From positions 367,962,271 to 368,026,270 of the forward strand of contig NC_080672.1 in NCBI RefSeq assembly GCF_030247195.1: a stretch of 64,000 nt of DNA. The letters are read 5' to 3'. The position numbers and the translations under genes are program-made. Origin of the DNA: Topomyia yanbarensis (Eukaryota > Arthropoda > Insecta > Diptera > Culicidae). Under the pieces are notes generated by a model. The model ran no database searches. It saw nothing but the letters and a program-made list of their open reading frames with translations, and had not been told where the DNA came from. Position 1 is the first letter of the stretch. Each line of letters opens with the position of its first letter. Shown here one piece after another: positions 23,347 to 35,099 of this stretch.

Positions 23347-23560
23347 ACCAGTGGTGGATCCAGAAGGAGGGTTCTTTAGAAATTTTATATTAGTTTCTAT
23401 TTGAAATTCGTTCTAAACTCAAAATCATTTCAAACTAGATTCGACAACCTAAACTGATTTTATTTAAAAGAGGTTATCACATATTACGTATTGAATAATG
23501 AACATTTCAAAATCGAAATTTCAGACTCCCTCCGAATTTTTTTCTGGATCCGCCCCTGGT
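23347..23560. mobile_element. MITE with ACCAG-GGNGGATCCAGAA ends
   Basis: The left end ACCAGTGGTGGATCCAGAA is mirrored by the right end, in reverse complement ACCAGGGGCGGATCCAGAA. GTAA stands on both sides (23343-23346 and 23561-23564). About 214 bases, without coding sequence. A worn match to the right-end phrase occurs near 41556-41575. Confidence 0.65.
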
Positions 23561-23564
23561 GTAA

Positions 23565-24234
23565 ACAAAAAATGTCAGAATAAGAGCTGTTTGTAAATAA
23601 CGAACAAGATAAAACTGACCGCCATTATGTCACGTAAAAAGCTGAAAAACATCATGCTCTGTTATACTTTTAAACAAATCGATTATTTCAATTATCCAAT
23701 TATGGCTTGGCATTAATCGATTACAATTAGTAACTTAGTGAAACATAGTCTATCGCTCAGCTGTTGAAAAATGATTTTAAGTCCGGTAACGTTTAAGATA
23801 TGAAGTGGCATGAAGCTAGCGGCCTACTCAGCTGTTAGCTACTGACGAGGAGAATCCGAAACACAAAAAATATGACACTTTGATTAAGATTAATTCGGTA
23901 AAAAAGACGTTTTTTCAAAAATTTGGTCTTGTAGTTGGCTGGTGAATGATATAAAGAAAAATTGTGCAAAACGATTGGTCGAGGATATTTCGAGTTATAC
24001 CGCATTTTTCCGATGTTTCTCCTGGAGATTCACTGTCACTCACCCATTTTCCAATTTTTTTCGATGTCGATATTTTTTTCACCGAAAATACCTTTGCATG
24101 CACGAACGAGTGTTGGCAAACACGATGTGTTCGCATTTGCACCTAAGTAACCCAATCCGATATGGTCAGTTTACAAATAAAGGTGCCGCATGTCAATTTG
24201 AATCAATAATTGCTCGCATGCCAAACGAGCAACA
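23565..24234. other. no recognised gene
   Basis: Four overlapping short frames around 23915-24244 shadow one another and lack a domain. No repeat ends identified. Confidence 0.35.
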
Positions 24235-24371
24235 TCATGACTAAGCTGACCAACTCTGTCGAAAAAATCCGCACACCATGCGAACAATCTACCTGAGTGT
24301 GGTGAACGAGTACGCTTCGTTGCTGCAAGGTGTCCGGATTTTTTCGTCAGAGTTGGTCAGCTTAATCATGA
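24235..24371. mobile_element. short hairpin MITE
   Basis: Arms of about 42 bases (CTAAGCTGACCAACTCTGTC on the left, its near-complement on the right) enclose about 50 bases. Arm differences are few. It lies inside a larger repeated region (24100-24770), apparently as an insertion. Confidence 0.6.
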
Positions 24372-24399
24372 CTATAGCATCCAGACAGTCTGGCACCCG

Positions 24400-24770
24400 C
24401 TATATACATACACGGTTTAACTGTAAGCGGGATACTGTCACCACTATCGATAATCCATAGCATCTACGGCTTTGTTGTACCGTCCAGGTGACATATTCAT
24501 GATATTGCTCATTTGAAATGCGAGCAACGAATAATTGAAACGGACACGTGGTACCTCCATTTATAAACTACCCGTATTTGATTGAGTCACTTAGGTGTGA
24601 GTGTGTACAAATGCCAACGTTTCTAAAAATCTATAGCATCTGCCGCCTATTGTACCGTTCGGACAATGCAGTCAACATGGTGTTTGTTTGGCATGGTGTC
24701 GCTGTTGTGCTATCTTATGAGAAGCGCCATTTGGCACATTTCGAGAAAAACGATTTTTAAAGTTTGAGAT
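24400..24770. repeat. two tandem copies of a ~180-bp unit of a compound repeat
   Basis: TAGCATCTACGGCTTTGTTG-TACCGTCC at about 24459 recurs as TAGCATCTGCCGCCTATTG-TACCGTTC at about 24635. The same TACCGTCCGGAC phrase appears in reverse complement at 61633-61648, next to the histone H4 relic. Confidence 0.5.
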
Positions 24771-25735
24771 TGAATATCTTGAAACTTATAAATGGTGCAA
24801 ACAATTCAAAGAAGAGAATCGATTCTCCGATCTTTTCTTATTATTATCTCACATATAACGAAGATCGGTTGACTGTGTTGCGAGTTTTTACTATAAATGT
24901 AAACAAAAGTCGCACTCACCCGTGTCATAGGTGTGTATTGATGACAAAATTTGTATGGCGTGTCATAATCGTGCATGGAAAATTTTCCATAGAAAAAAAT
25001 CATCAATTATTAACTTTTATTCATATCTTTGGCTTCATTTGATCTATAAACATGATGCATTTTGAAGGAAATGAGTCAGGAAATCTAGAAAAAATAGTTA
25101 TTTTTGGTGACAGTGTTGCCAAATATGTTGTATTTCCAGTTTAAAACTTAAACTGCATTTTTCTCACAATTCGTGCGTTTTTGTTTTGAAAATAATTATG
25201 CCATTGTGTTTCTCAGAATGTTTTACACATAAAAACATCTTATAGACGTAGACGAGCCCTTATGCATCTCATTAGTCAGGATGTCACACTATTTCGTTGA
25301 TAACTCGACTTAGAGTGACTGGATTGCGCTTAAATAGGTTTCATCATCTTTGCTTCGTTCTTAAGAAACAGCACAATTAAAATTTTTACCTGGAAAATGT
25401 AAATCCTACCATTTGAGCTAATGCGTTGAATAGAGATAGTAGATACTGTTCTAACTAATGTGTTCAAATGGGTGGGATGAATAGAAGAGCTAAGATGAAT
25501 TGGGGAGCAGTAACCCTACATCAAGATAACTTGAGTCAATCTCCAGACACAGTCATTTGAAGCAAAAAGTAAAAAAATCTCAGCACGTTTCTCGCTATAT
25601 CTCAGTAATCAAGCAGAATGTCAAAATTCTGAAAACGCCACTTTGTAGAGATGTTTTAGGCCAGTGACGTGGCATATCTAACTCAGTTTATCCCAAAATG
25701 GCGTTTGTCATAAGATAGCACAACAGCGACGATGT
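24697..25735. repeat. inverted-repeat pair around ~1 kb
   Basis: GTCGCTGTTGTGCTATCTTATGA at 24697 is found as its complement at 25706-25730 (about 20 bases plus weaker similarity inside). This may mark a large, decayed inverted-repeat element; no target duplication could be defined. Confidence 0.45.
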
Positions 25736-26165
25736 GAGCATCGACTAATATAAAACGAACAAACGGGACCTATTGTAAATAAACTTCCCGTGTGTGATGA
25801 AAATGCTTAAATGCTCCCTTTTGACGGCACTGTCTGAAATAGCCAAAGTTGAAGTTTAATAGCACGCCAGAAGGCAATCGAAGTTTTATGAGTGACTATG
25901 AAACCAACGTAAAGCATCAATTGGTAATAGGGAGGATTGCATATTTCGTATTTTTCTTGTCGTTTTCGAGAGATTTTCTGAAAATCCGATTTTGATTTAT
26001 TAATAGTAGTCGTACATTTTGCGAAATTGAATACAAAGCACATGTACATATTTCCGATCAGATAGTGCAAAAATAGTGCGATTTCGTTCAGTGCAATGAA
26101 AGATATTCGCATTTAAAGACTGAGAAAATGCCTCAGTAGAAAATTTTGTAACGGAATCCCAGTAT
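25736..26165 (-). repeat. compound repeat, minus-strand copy of 61290-61600
   Basis: On the minus strand the phrase GCACTATCTGATCGGAAAT and the following roughly 300 bases match 61290-61600. Both include GCCGTCAAAA-GGAGCAT and an AT-rich box next to CCCGT. The frames at 25807-26112 and 61304-61765 share residues (IFLHYLIGN, TTINK) only because the DNA is related; neither is a supported gene. Confidence 0.7.
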
Positions 26166-27060
26166 TGAAACATTAGAAGCATTCTATTAAAAAAAATCTC
26201 CTGAGGGATGAATCTAACTTAGTGCACATTGCATTGTCTTGTAAAGCCAAATCATGTTGCGAATTCACAGTTTCTCGTAAGCTTAATCATAAAATAATAT
26301 AAAATTGAAAAAATACTGAAAATGACTATTTTTTGGGTGTATTAAAGATCCATCATTGAGGTAATTAGACCTACAATGATGCATATCAATTGGTATCGAT
26401 GTGATTTTTTTTAATCAAATAATGGGTGTTTTCATTTTCGAATTTTTTTGTGATAAAAACTCAATGATAGCATAAAAATGTCATTTTTGACACTTTTTCA
26501 TTACCATTACAATTAGCATTTAAAAAGTCTAAATAAATCAAACTCAATGTAATAAACAAGAAATACAACATTTGTAGCTATATTTAAAAGAAATAAAACT
26601 TCGTAAATTCAATAAAACAGTAAAAATGGCAATATTTTCAAGTGGCTTGTACTAGGGGTTCCGGTTGGAATTTTCATGAAAGAAACAGCTTACATTTCTT
26701 ATTTTTGTTTATATTTTCAAAATCCAGTTGGGGTATTATCGTTCGAAAAACTAAAGAAGACGAAATTGAAAACAGCAATACCATTCATCAAGTTTTGTTG
26801 ATTATAACAAATTTGTCTGGAAACAAAATTAGGAAAATGAAAGAAATACTTCAAGTGCGCACACACATACTGCTCTGATTAGTAAATAAAATTTAGCTTA
26901 GCAATGATTCACATCCACATAGGTCATACTCCGAAGCGGCAAAGAATCTGTGCCAATTTTGAACGACTCTCATCCCCTTTTAGTGTCATTCCCGCTGTGC
27001 GAGCATAGTCGAATGCTTTCGTTTTTTTTTGAAGCATACAGTTATATTGCACCACCCATT
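26166..27060. other. AT-rich DNA, no recognised gene
   Basis: Low-complexity A/T sequence. A 78-codon plus frame at 26642-26878 has no recognisable domain. Confidence 0.4.
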
Positions 27061-28080
27061 GCGCGTTTAAGGTGACGTAAATGTTAAAAGTCGAGGCAGT
27101 TAGTGCTTTGCTAATAATTGTAGCACGGCGCCCACTTGGCAGCAGCGTCTTGATTCTCCCAATTGCTCTGCTGCTCGCAACTCAGCCAGTTGTTAGGCCG
27201 CGAAGCGCAAATCGAAAGAACTGTGCAATTGGCCGGCTTTCTCCGGCAATTTTCTTCTATTTCATTTGTCTGGACGCCGTTCCGCAAGGAGTTAAATTCA
27301 ACTTCCGAGTGGAAAGTTAGGATGTCGCCGAACGATGAAAATTCAATTATAGTGGTACACAAAAAGATTGAATGTGAGCACAGTTGGCTCACATGAAAAC
27401 TGCTAGCGTTATGATACTTCATCCTTAGCGCTGTGATTGCTACCACACATTTACTTGGGGCAACCATGTCCTTGATGGTGGGGAAATAAAACCGGAAGGA
27501 AAGAAAATCACTGTAACATAAGAACCACCACGAACAGGTTGCTAACCCACCCGACCAGGGTGCGACCCCGGTTAGTGTATGTCGATTTGACTCTTAACCC
27601 GCTGACCGGCTGCTAGGTATACCAATTCGCCGGTAAAAAATTCCCTGCTCCATTCCCGAGTTAGTGAGGCGTGATAAAATGCAGGGAAGCGTACAGCTGA
27701 TTATTTGCGGTCCTAATGATAAAATAATGATGATCAGCAGTCTACTGGACTTTGAGCGAACGGTCAGCACAGTAAGCCACTGAAAACGGGTGCGATGGAA
27801 ACGAATCGCGACGATGTGGTGGTGGTGACCAAAAGGGAAGCGAAAACCTGGGTGTGTACATGCAATTACGGTGATGGGAGTGGAAACTAAGATGATAACG
27901 ACGATAATTGATACCACGTGGCTACGTCCGGCGTCGAGGAGAAGAAGGAAGGCAAATAAAAGCGGACAAATGGGCGGTTAATGGGGGTCGTTTAGAAAAG
28001 GGAGCTTTCTTGTTGCCATGGTCAACTGAATGCGACGAAGGGGAAAGGGGGGGACAGTAAAACTTTTAAAGGGTACCATT
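27061..28080. other. less AT-rich island without convincing coding sequence
   Basis: Composition resembles conserved or promoter DNA more than the surroundings. Frames at 27081-27320 (plus), 27111-27467 (minus) and 27594-27917 (minus, with GHHHH) overlap on opposite strands. None has a domain, signal peptide with sensible context, or splice partners. Possible regulatory DNA. Confidence 0.3.
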
Positions 28081-28318
28081 AAACGGTTGTTAAATTAAGC
28101 TGCTCAAGCGAAGCGAAATGATATTTCTCTTGTATGATTGTTTTATTAGCCGAAAAAGGGAGGACAATTAAAAGGTTGGAGTAAAGAAGGAAATAAATAT
28201 TTCAGAGTTAGATGCTGCATTATCAACAGCCAACAATTGGACGTTGGAGTCGATTGTTAACTTTCGAAAATATAAATGTGTGTTCTAGCATACAAATTTC
28301 TGGTAAGGATGTGCAGCA

Positions 28319-28659
28319 TAAATTAGTTATGGAATTTGGGTTTCGACTTCGTCTCATCAGAATCCGACACTAACTTAGTGACGGGACTATGCTGGCGCCG
28401 GATTGACACTAGCTCCAAAAAACGAAGACACTATTTGTGTTTCTGAGAAAACCACTAGTTTTGCGTGATGTCTCGCAAGAAGTTAAGAAGCGCTTGCTTC
28501 TCATCAGCCTAATCAGAACTCTTTCGTGCGGTACATCACGCAAAATAGTATTTTCGTATTTTTGGGCTAACGTCAATCCGGCGTAGCTTAGTCCTGTCAT
28601 TAAGTTGGTGTCTGATTCTGGTGAGACGAAGTCGAAACGCAAATTTCATAACTAATTTA
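28319..28659. mobile_element. hairpin MITE, full copy
   Basis: Inverted arms TAAATTAGTTATGGAATTTG and its near-complement span about 140 bases each, including TTTCGACTTCGTCTCATCAG. A partial copy of one arm plus the outer flank recurs at 57180-57350, so the family boundary may extend past the hairpin. No coding content. Confidence 0.7.
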
Positions 28660-28934
28660 CTTATAGGTTATGTGCCATTAACACCCCTCCCCAGCCCTTA
28701 GTTTTCTACACTAAGGAGAAATATAGCATAGTGGATGGCAAGTACGTATTGTATTTATGTTACCTTTTAAAAGAGTTTAATGAAATAGAAAAAAATTCTA
28801 ATTTCAAACATATTCATAGGATTGTGCAAGACACTATAACATTTAAAAAGGAAATTTTCATGAGCGAGAAATTTTATACGTGAACGAATTTTAATCCATG
28901 AGAGTTAGAGACCCTCTTCAGGACTACATACATT

Positions 28935-29125
28935 GCTGATGTTGCATGCTCATGAGAATTGTTACATTGTAGATGGAGTTTCAAGTTAATTGGCCGAAAG
29001 CCATTTGGCCGAATGCCATTAGGCTGAATGCTATCTGGTCGAAAGAGCCATTTGGTCGAAAGCCATTTGGCCGAATGCCAAGTGGCCGAAGGCAATATAT
29101 TCGATTGCCAAAGTTCTATTCATTT
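28935..29125. repeat. GGCCGAAAGCCATTT-type minisatellite, block 1
   Basis: Imperfect tandem units of about 22 bases (TTGGCCGAAAGCCATTTGGC-like) follow the phrase CTCATGAGAATTGTTACAT. The whole block recurs about 1 kb away at 29966-30150. Confidence 0.75.
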
Positions 29126-29965
29126 TGATGTAGGACTACGTCTTTGTTTTCGATATGGGGGTGCACTTTGCACATTCTACAAAAATGATATGTAACGAAA
29201 AGTGGTCCAATTTTAAACGCCTATAATTCAGCCATCTTCAGATAAATTTTCAGATTCCCCGAAATACTTCAAAGAATAGATTCCAATAGATAAACCCAAA
29301 GATTTTCGATATCGTGGAATTCAAAATTTAAATAATGTCCAACCTAGTCAAAATATCGCGCATTTACACACAGAAGATAGCGCTTCCCAAGTCCGGCACG
29401 ACAGATTTGTGTACCTAGCGCGCTACGCTTCTATGAATGACGTCATCATCGACTATTTAAAGAACGGATTTGGCCGGACAAGCTCAGTTGCCTATTGAGC
29501 GGAAGGTGGAGCAGATCACTGCGCTGTGCGTAGCTGAGTTAGAAGTCCGATACACTGGCTGTGGAGGTACGCTACCTAGTGCCACCCTACACGCGACTGA
29601 GCTTGTCCGTTCAGACACTATGCTTTCTTTTGTGTTGTGCTCGTTTCCAGCACACTTTTTCGTACAATCTCGAACACAATTATTCGTACACAAAATCGCT
29701 TGTACATTCGAGTTCCATTTGCAAACACGGTTAACATAATGCCGTGGTACTAGTTGTCTCTTTCGCTCTAACCATCACCATTAGCGACTCATTTTGCTTT
29801 GTGTGCTTGGGTTCAATGTTTGAGGTGAATGTGTAGGTAGGTATATGTAATTTGTTAGCAGGGCTACCATATTCACATATTTTTCTGAAATGTCACAAAT
29901 TTTTTTTCACAATTTTTGATCACAGATTCTTTTTCACAGATTTTTGGCATTTTGGCTGCTTGTGC
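29126..29965. other. spacer between minisatellite blocks, with promoter-like motif
   Basis: A TATTTAAAG box at 29454-29462 is followed about 30 bases on by CTCAGTTGCC (29485), an initiator-like TCAGTT. TATA plus initiator spacing is right for an RNA polymerase II core promoter, and a less AT-rich transcribed-looking stretch follows to about 29800. It might be a solo retroelement terminal repeat, but no TG...CA ends were found. Confidence 0.35.
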
Positions 29966-30150
29966 CTGCTCATGAGAATTGTTACATAGTAGATACGGTT
30001 TCAAGTTAATTGGTCGAAAGCCGTTTGGCGGAATGCCGTTAGGCTGAATGAAATTTGGCCGAAACGGCATTTTTGTCGAAAGCCATTTGGACGATGCCAA
30101 GTGGCCGAAGGCAATTTATTCGAATGCTAAATTTCTATTCATTTTTTTTT
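29966..30150. repeat. GGCCGAAAGCCATTT-type minisatellite, block 2
   Basis: Same flanking phrase (GCTCATGAGAATTGTTACAT) and same unit order as 28935-29125, more diverged within. The two blocks plus spacer suggest an old duplication. Confidence 0.75.
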
Positions 30151-31494
30151 GTTATTTGAATACAGGCGGTGGTCAGTTATTTTCGTCCGCGTCCCTTTTC
30201 ACCTATTTTATAAGTTGATTCATCAACAGTACTTTCTTTGAAAATGAACACCCTTGGTTAGGCAACTAATTTTTTCGATCTTGATTTATTGCAAATAATT
30301 AAGTAGTCTTCATTTTATTATATTCAGAATTGCGCATATTATGTCGTATGTAATTTTAATGTTCTTTGATTTGATGGCATTGTATGAGAACACGTATCCG
30401 CCGGTTGATGCCAATCGAGCTTACATTTCTTTCGACTGATCAAACTAACTTCTTTGTTTGTTCAGTGTTTATTTGAACCCTTGGGAAACTAATCCACTGG
30501 TATTTAATGTGCGTGAAGAATACGCATGAACTTGTCTGAGTAAAATGATATATGAAGGTTAATAATTGACAGTTCGCGAGAAGAATCAGAAGCAGCAGTC
30601 ATATCAGCACGAATAACATATGTTTCATTGTCATATTCATTAGCTTACTTTTAGTCCAATAAATCAATTAAATTAAATCAATTAAATTAATTGTTCTCAT
30701 TATATTGAATACTTTCATTTATTTTGAAGTAGTGCATGCACTATATTATTATGTCATGTTAACCATATTTCTTCATGAGTATAAACATATTCTAGCTTAA
30801 TTATTGACGAAAAAGGTGACAGGTTAGTTTCTTTTCGTTCTTATTTTTTCCAATCTTGTTCTAGTAATTAGTGTCAAAATTAGCGTCATCGATTGCATAT
30901 TAGACATAAATAGCTGGTCATTTCAGGCATTTCGGTAGTGCTTATTTCATACCGTCTTTAAGCACTAGAGGTCGTTAGTTCAGTGAGCCATTCACGCGAC
31001 CTCCGTGCGCGAATAATACTCGGCACCTTATTTAATTGTTTGCGAAAAGAAATCAATATATCGTTTTATTTGCTATATAAATACCAAAGCTTATGCTCGA
31101 TAAATAATACTTGTATTACAAAATCTTCAACTACATAGGTAGTACCGCATCTATTTCGACAAATATCTTGAGACGCTAAAGGTAATCGCTTTTCATAATA
31201 TTGTATTCTTTTTGGAATATCGTGTTTCGCCGGAATAAAGAAACCAAAGGAATAATAAAATCGTTCACATACCGTCTGATTCTATTAAACATAAGTAATA
31301 TTCCCGACTGTCGGCAGCCCGGAGCTGAAGTTGCATTTTTTTACAAATCGAGCATTTCCAAATTCATTCAACAAACGATAAACCTATCAAATTCTCGGCA
31401 GCCGGCTGCCCAGAGCAATAAACACATGATAACACTTCTGAGAGTTGCATAGATCGTATCACTTATCAAGGTGAATCCGAATTTGTGTAACTCT
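30151..31494. other. AT-rich DNA, no recognised gene
   Basis: Contains an AATTAAATC short repeat near 30665-30690 and two CGGCAGCC-containing phrases (31308, 31398). An 83-codon plus frame at 31201-31452 has no domain. Confidence 0.4.
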
Positions 31495-31775
31495 ATCTCA
31501 TCCTACTAACAAAAACTCCTTCCCATGGCAAACGTGGAGATGCAGGGGTATACACGGTCTCCATAAGAACGTTTGTTACACTAACATTCCTTCCCTTCCC
31601 CGATGACTGTAAGGACGTGACCGACGCCGTTCTTGGCAATTCAAAGTATGTAACACTCGAAAAGTGCACATTGAGGATGAATAGCTACTCCCAGGTCCCA
31701 TTCGTTGATTCTCTATGTCGCTTGTTCTGGTCAATCACAGAGTAGCAACTACGAATTGTACGGTCATCATGCTCA
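31495..31775. repeat. probable interspersed repeat
   Basis: A block of distinctly non-AT-rich sequence (GGAGATGCAGGGGTATACAC ... GATGACTGTAAGGACGTG) sits abruptly in AT-rich DNA. It resembles, from memory, a common mosquito repeat; no second copy is in this window. Confidence 0.35.
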
Positions 31776-32433
31776 TGCTCATTTTTTTCGTTATTTGAAT
31801 ACATACGTTGAAACGTTTCATTGAATGTTTTTAGTTGGTTCAGTTAAAACTATTGATATCAGATCCAATAAAATTTAATTCGAATAAATTATATTAGCAC
31901 GATCAATAATAGTATTTTGAAAATTAAAGTTCGATTGTTTCTTATATAATAATATATTTCTTATATAATACAGCAAGCAATAAATCTGTCTAATATACAA
32001 GGTGTATAAAAACCATTTCTATGACCTACAAACAACTGCTCATGTTCAAAAGAAGGAAAGATATAACAAGAAACCAAATATAAAACGTTCTGTTTGAATG
32101 GATATCTAATAAATTTGGCGCTAACCGAAACAAACAAAATACGGAACAGATTAACAGATTTTTTAAACTGTTTGGAACATAGTGGATGTTTTGGAGTGCA
32201 GTTTTTAAGTCGAGAAATCCAGAAATTTATTAGATATAATTTTAAATTAGATAAAAAATTTTTAATATAATTTAAATTTTTTTTTTTTTTTAATATTCGT
32301 GCTCAAAAAAGTAAATTTGAAGAATCTTGCCACCTCGTTAACAAACAGAATTTTATTGTATATTGATGAAAAATATCTGATTTCAAAATTACTTTAAAAT
32401 AAATACATGTCACGATCATTATTTCTCTCGACC

Positions 32434-32436
<3 letters not shown>

Positions 32437-32468
<32 letters not shown>
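32437..32468. repeat. (CT)n microsatellite, unit 1
   Basis: About 16 CT units; the matching run in the second duplicate unit is at 32761-32796 with about 18 units. Confidence 0.9.
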
Positions 32469-32472
<4 letters not shown>

Positions 32473-32756
32473 AAAACTGAAATCAAACTTTCTCAAGCTC
32501 AATGCAAAATAAGGAAATATTGAACGATTTTCTGAAGAAAAGTGTAGAAAGTTCAGCTCATGTTTAAAAGAAGGGAAACATTCACGTTTTAGGGAACATA
32601 TCGCAGATATAGCCAATATTCGTGCCCAAAAAAGTAAATTTGAAGAATCTTGCCACCTCGTTAACAAACAGAATTTTATTGTATATTGATGAAAAATATC
32701 TGATTTCAAAATTACTTTAAAATAAATACATGTCACGATCATTATTTCTCTCGACC

Positions 32757-32760
<4 letters not shown>

Positions 32761-32796
<36 letters not shown>
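32761..32796. repeat. (CT)n microsatellite, unit 2
   Basis: Longer than its twin at 32437-32468, showing slippage after the tandem duplication. Confidence 0.9.
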
Positions 32797-32799
<3 letters not shown>

Positions 32800-33358
32800 A
32801 AAACTGAAATCAAACTTTCTCAAGCTCAATGCAAAATAAGGAAATATTGAACGATTTTCTGAAGAAAAGTGTAGAAAGTTCAGCTCATGTTTAAAAGAAG
32901 GGAAACATTCACGTTTTAGGGAACATATCGCAGATATAGCCAAAGCTTTCGGGGAATCTATAAACAACCAGCCTCACCATTTCAAATGAATCATTGCGAA
33001 ACACACTTTTGCTGTCACTAAACTAACCGAAAATGATATTAAAATTCAATTTAAAAATTTATAAGCAACATAATCAGTACTCTGGGTCTCACAACTTTTT
33101 CTATAGTCTGAAATATAACACTGATGATGCACATAAGTAGTACGCGAAATACACGTATCTGTTGCAGCTGAATTAAAAAGTGTTACCAAAAAAGATCTTA
33201 CAAGGTACAGCCAGGAAAAAAATGTTATTTAAAATCGTTTTTTAGTAAAATTATAGGTTCTAAGCAGAGTTACCTGAAATCAACCTGGATGGATGGAGGT
33301 TGGAAAAAAAATCTGCATTTATACAAGTAAAAACAATAATGACCCACTTGACCCAAGA

Positions 33359-33958
33359 CTAACCTTTGAAAAGGGTGTATGCACTTTTACGTAAGTTTTT
33401 TTTAACATAACTTTTTTCAAATTTATGCTTAAACTTATATTTTACTTCGTGGGATATGGCCGACTTGTCGCTGGAATAGTAGCTGTCATTTCGTGGAATG
33501 TGGGTCTTCGAGAGCGGAAAGTAACTTTCGTCGGCCAGCACGAACGACGTTTTGCGGTAGTTCTTCGTCATCCACCGACACTTCGATTCCACGATCACTA
33601 TCTGCTCGTCCGTGTACTCGAGGGATCGAATCTTCTTCCGACAGATGATGTCCTCCATCTTGAGGGTTCGGTGAATCAAGGAGCAATGATATTGTCGGCA
33701 GGCATCACGCAAACTCGTTCCGGCCTTGTTGTCGAACAGCTTTTTTAAAGCTTCCTTCTTCTTCTTCTTCTTCTTCGTTATTATCTTCGCCTGATCGGCC
33801 TTCCGCTTCCCGCTCAGGGTTGCCAGAATCCGGTAAACTGTACTCACGGGCACGTTTTCGTCTCGTAAGTGGTCTACCGTAAACTTTTTTCCACGATTAC
33901 CATGCGTTTCGTAAAACCGTACAACACGCTCGCGGAGTACTTGCTGTTTCGACGCCAT
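33359..33958 (-). pseudogene. Tc1/mariner (ITmD37E-type) transposase, truncated
   Basis: The frame is best started at the ATG at 33958 (MASKQQVLRERVVRFYE), although it stays open upstream to 34021. The N-terminal third is a helix-turn-helix region that includes KKFTVDHLRDENVPVSTVYR. A lysine run from a CTT microsatellite (about 33752-33777) interrupts the linker. A second DNA-binding-like segment (SLRDACRQYHCS) follows, then the catalytic-domain start with VLADESYFPLSKTH, where the D of ADESYF is the first catalytic aspartate. After that the frame departs from the family, ending about 70 codons later with basic, low-complexity residues. The second D and the D/E at 37 residues are missing. Intact relatives are about 340 residues; this is about 200. 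The terminal inverted repeats were not found. The ITmD37E label, a mosquito mariner group, is inferred from the ADESYF phrase. Confidence 0.75.
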
Positions 33959-34021
33959 CTTCGATTTAACTGACTGCACCCGAGCGAAAAGAAACATGCC
34001 ACCCATTTCTAGGGAGTCCAT

Positions 34022-35099
34022 AGAGCCATTCTCTTGGAGAAAAAAAAATTACGATGTGCACTTTAATTACAGAGAGGTATTGAAATCCTTCTAATTTTTA
34101 TTGAACACCCGTTACTGACGAAATGACTGGGAGCAGGCTACTTCCCAGCCAGAGGGAAGTTAGTACTGTGACATCCAACATCATTTATGTCTGCTGGATA
34201 CTCTCTGGAAGCTCTTGGATAAATTGAAGGGCGAAAGAAGCCCAGACAGTCATAGAGAGCTAGCAGAAAAAAGGACCCTAAAACAGAAGAAGGAAATCGG
34301 TGCATTTAGCAGTGTTAGCTGGGAGGTTACAGCATCATCATAGCACAATATGCGAGTGTACTAAGCTATTTCAGAATCGAGTGTTCGTCGACGTCACAAA
34401 TTCGGGGCAGAAATCGATGAGTGTCACAGTGGGAGTGTTAAATACTTTGGGACATAATGCATGATGCATAATAGCTCGCATTATAGTCTCAATCGCAACC
34501 ATATCTGCACCGTAATCTTATATTTGAACAAAGTACAAACAAAAATCCTAGTGCACTCGAACCTCTCATTTGTGCCATCCAATGTCACTTTTTCATTTCT
34601 TAATAGTCGGCCGATATTTATATTTTCAATTTCGGTTTCTTACATGGGAATTGCAACGAGAAACTACGTTTTTCGTGAGAATTCGAGCGCGATTATTGCT
34701 ACACCACAATCAGCGCGGCTGTTGGTTACAATTCCCTATTGAGTAGATGAGATCAAATATTTTAAAGTTTTCTGTGAGGACCAGCGAGGAGTTATCAGCA
34801 CAAATACACGTCATTGAAGTAAAGCAGAAACATCAAAGGTCTTAAGTAGCTTCCCTGAGCAATTCATAGCGACATTCAAACAAACAGAAAGAAAGATGAA
34901 TCAATACGGTGAATCTGCCCGACAGACCTATGAGAGTGCCAGATATCCTGCCAAGCGGAGTACAGTTCATTCATATGACACGTACGTTAATAAGTTACGT
35001 ACTTTAACAAACTGGCCAAATTTTGAAAAGAGCCATTTTCCAAAGAATTCTTATTTGGTTTCAGTACTACAACTTCTTGAGCCCTTTGACTCCGTGACC
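34022..35099. other. no recognised gene
   Basis: Mixed unique-looking DNA. Two plus frames (34461-34742, 34896-35111) were read; neither has a domain, and no splice context was found. Confidence 0.35.

Larger units (their letters stand above)
32293..32943. repeat. recent tandem duplication, two ~324-bp units
   Basis: Unit 1 (32293-32616) and unit 2 (32617-32943) are nearly identical, differing mainly in the length of an internal CT run and single bases near the start (GTGCTC versus GTGCCC). The 182-codon minus frame across them is a product of the duplication and of the GA repeat. Confidence 0.9.

Noticed and set aside
25807..26112. 101-codon minus-strand frame similar to the one at 61304-61765
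   Set aside because: Similarity is due to a non-coding interspersed repeat; the 61304 frame simply runs on into the histone H4 relic in another register.
27081..27917. Frames in the 27-28 kb island as genes
   Set aside because: Opposite-strand overlapping frames without domains, splice partners or consistent composition.
32419..32967. 182-codon minus-strand open frame
   Set aside because: It is one 90-residue stretch read twice through the tandem duplication, joined by Arg-Glu runs from the CT microsatellite.
33425..33748. 107-codon plus-strand frame
   Set aside because: Antisense to the mariner transposase relic.
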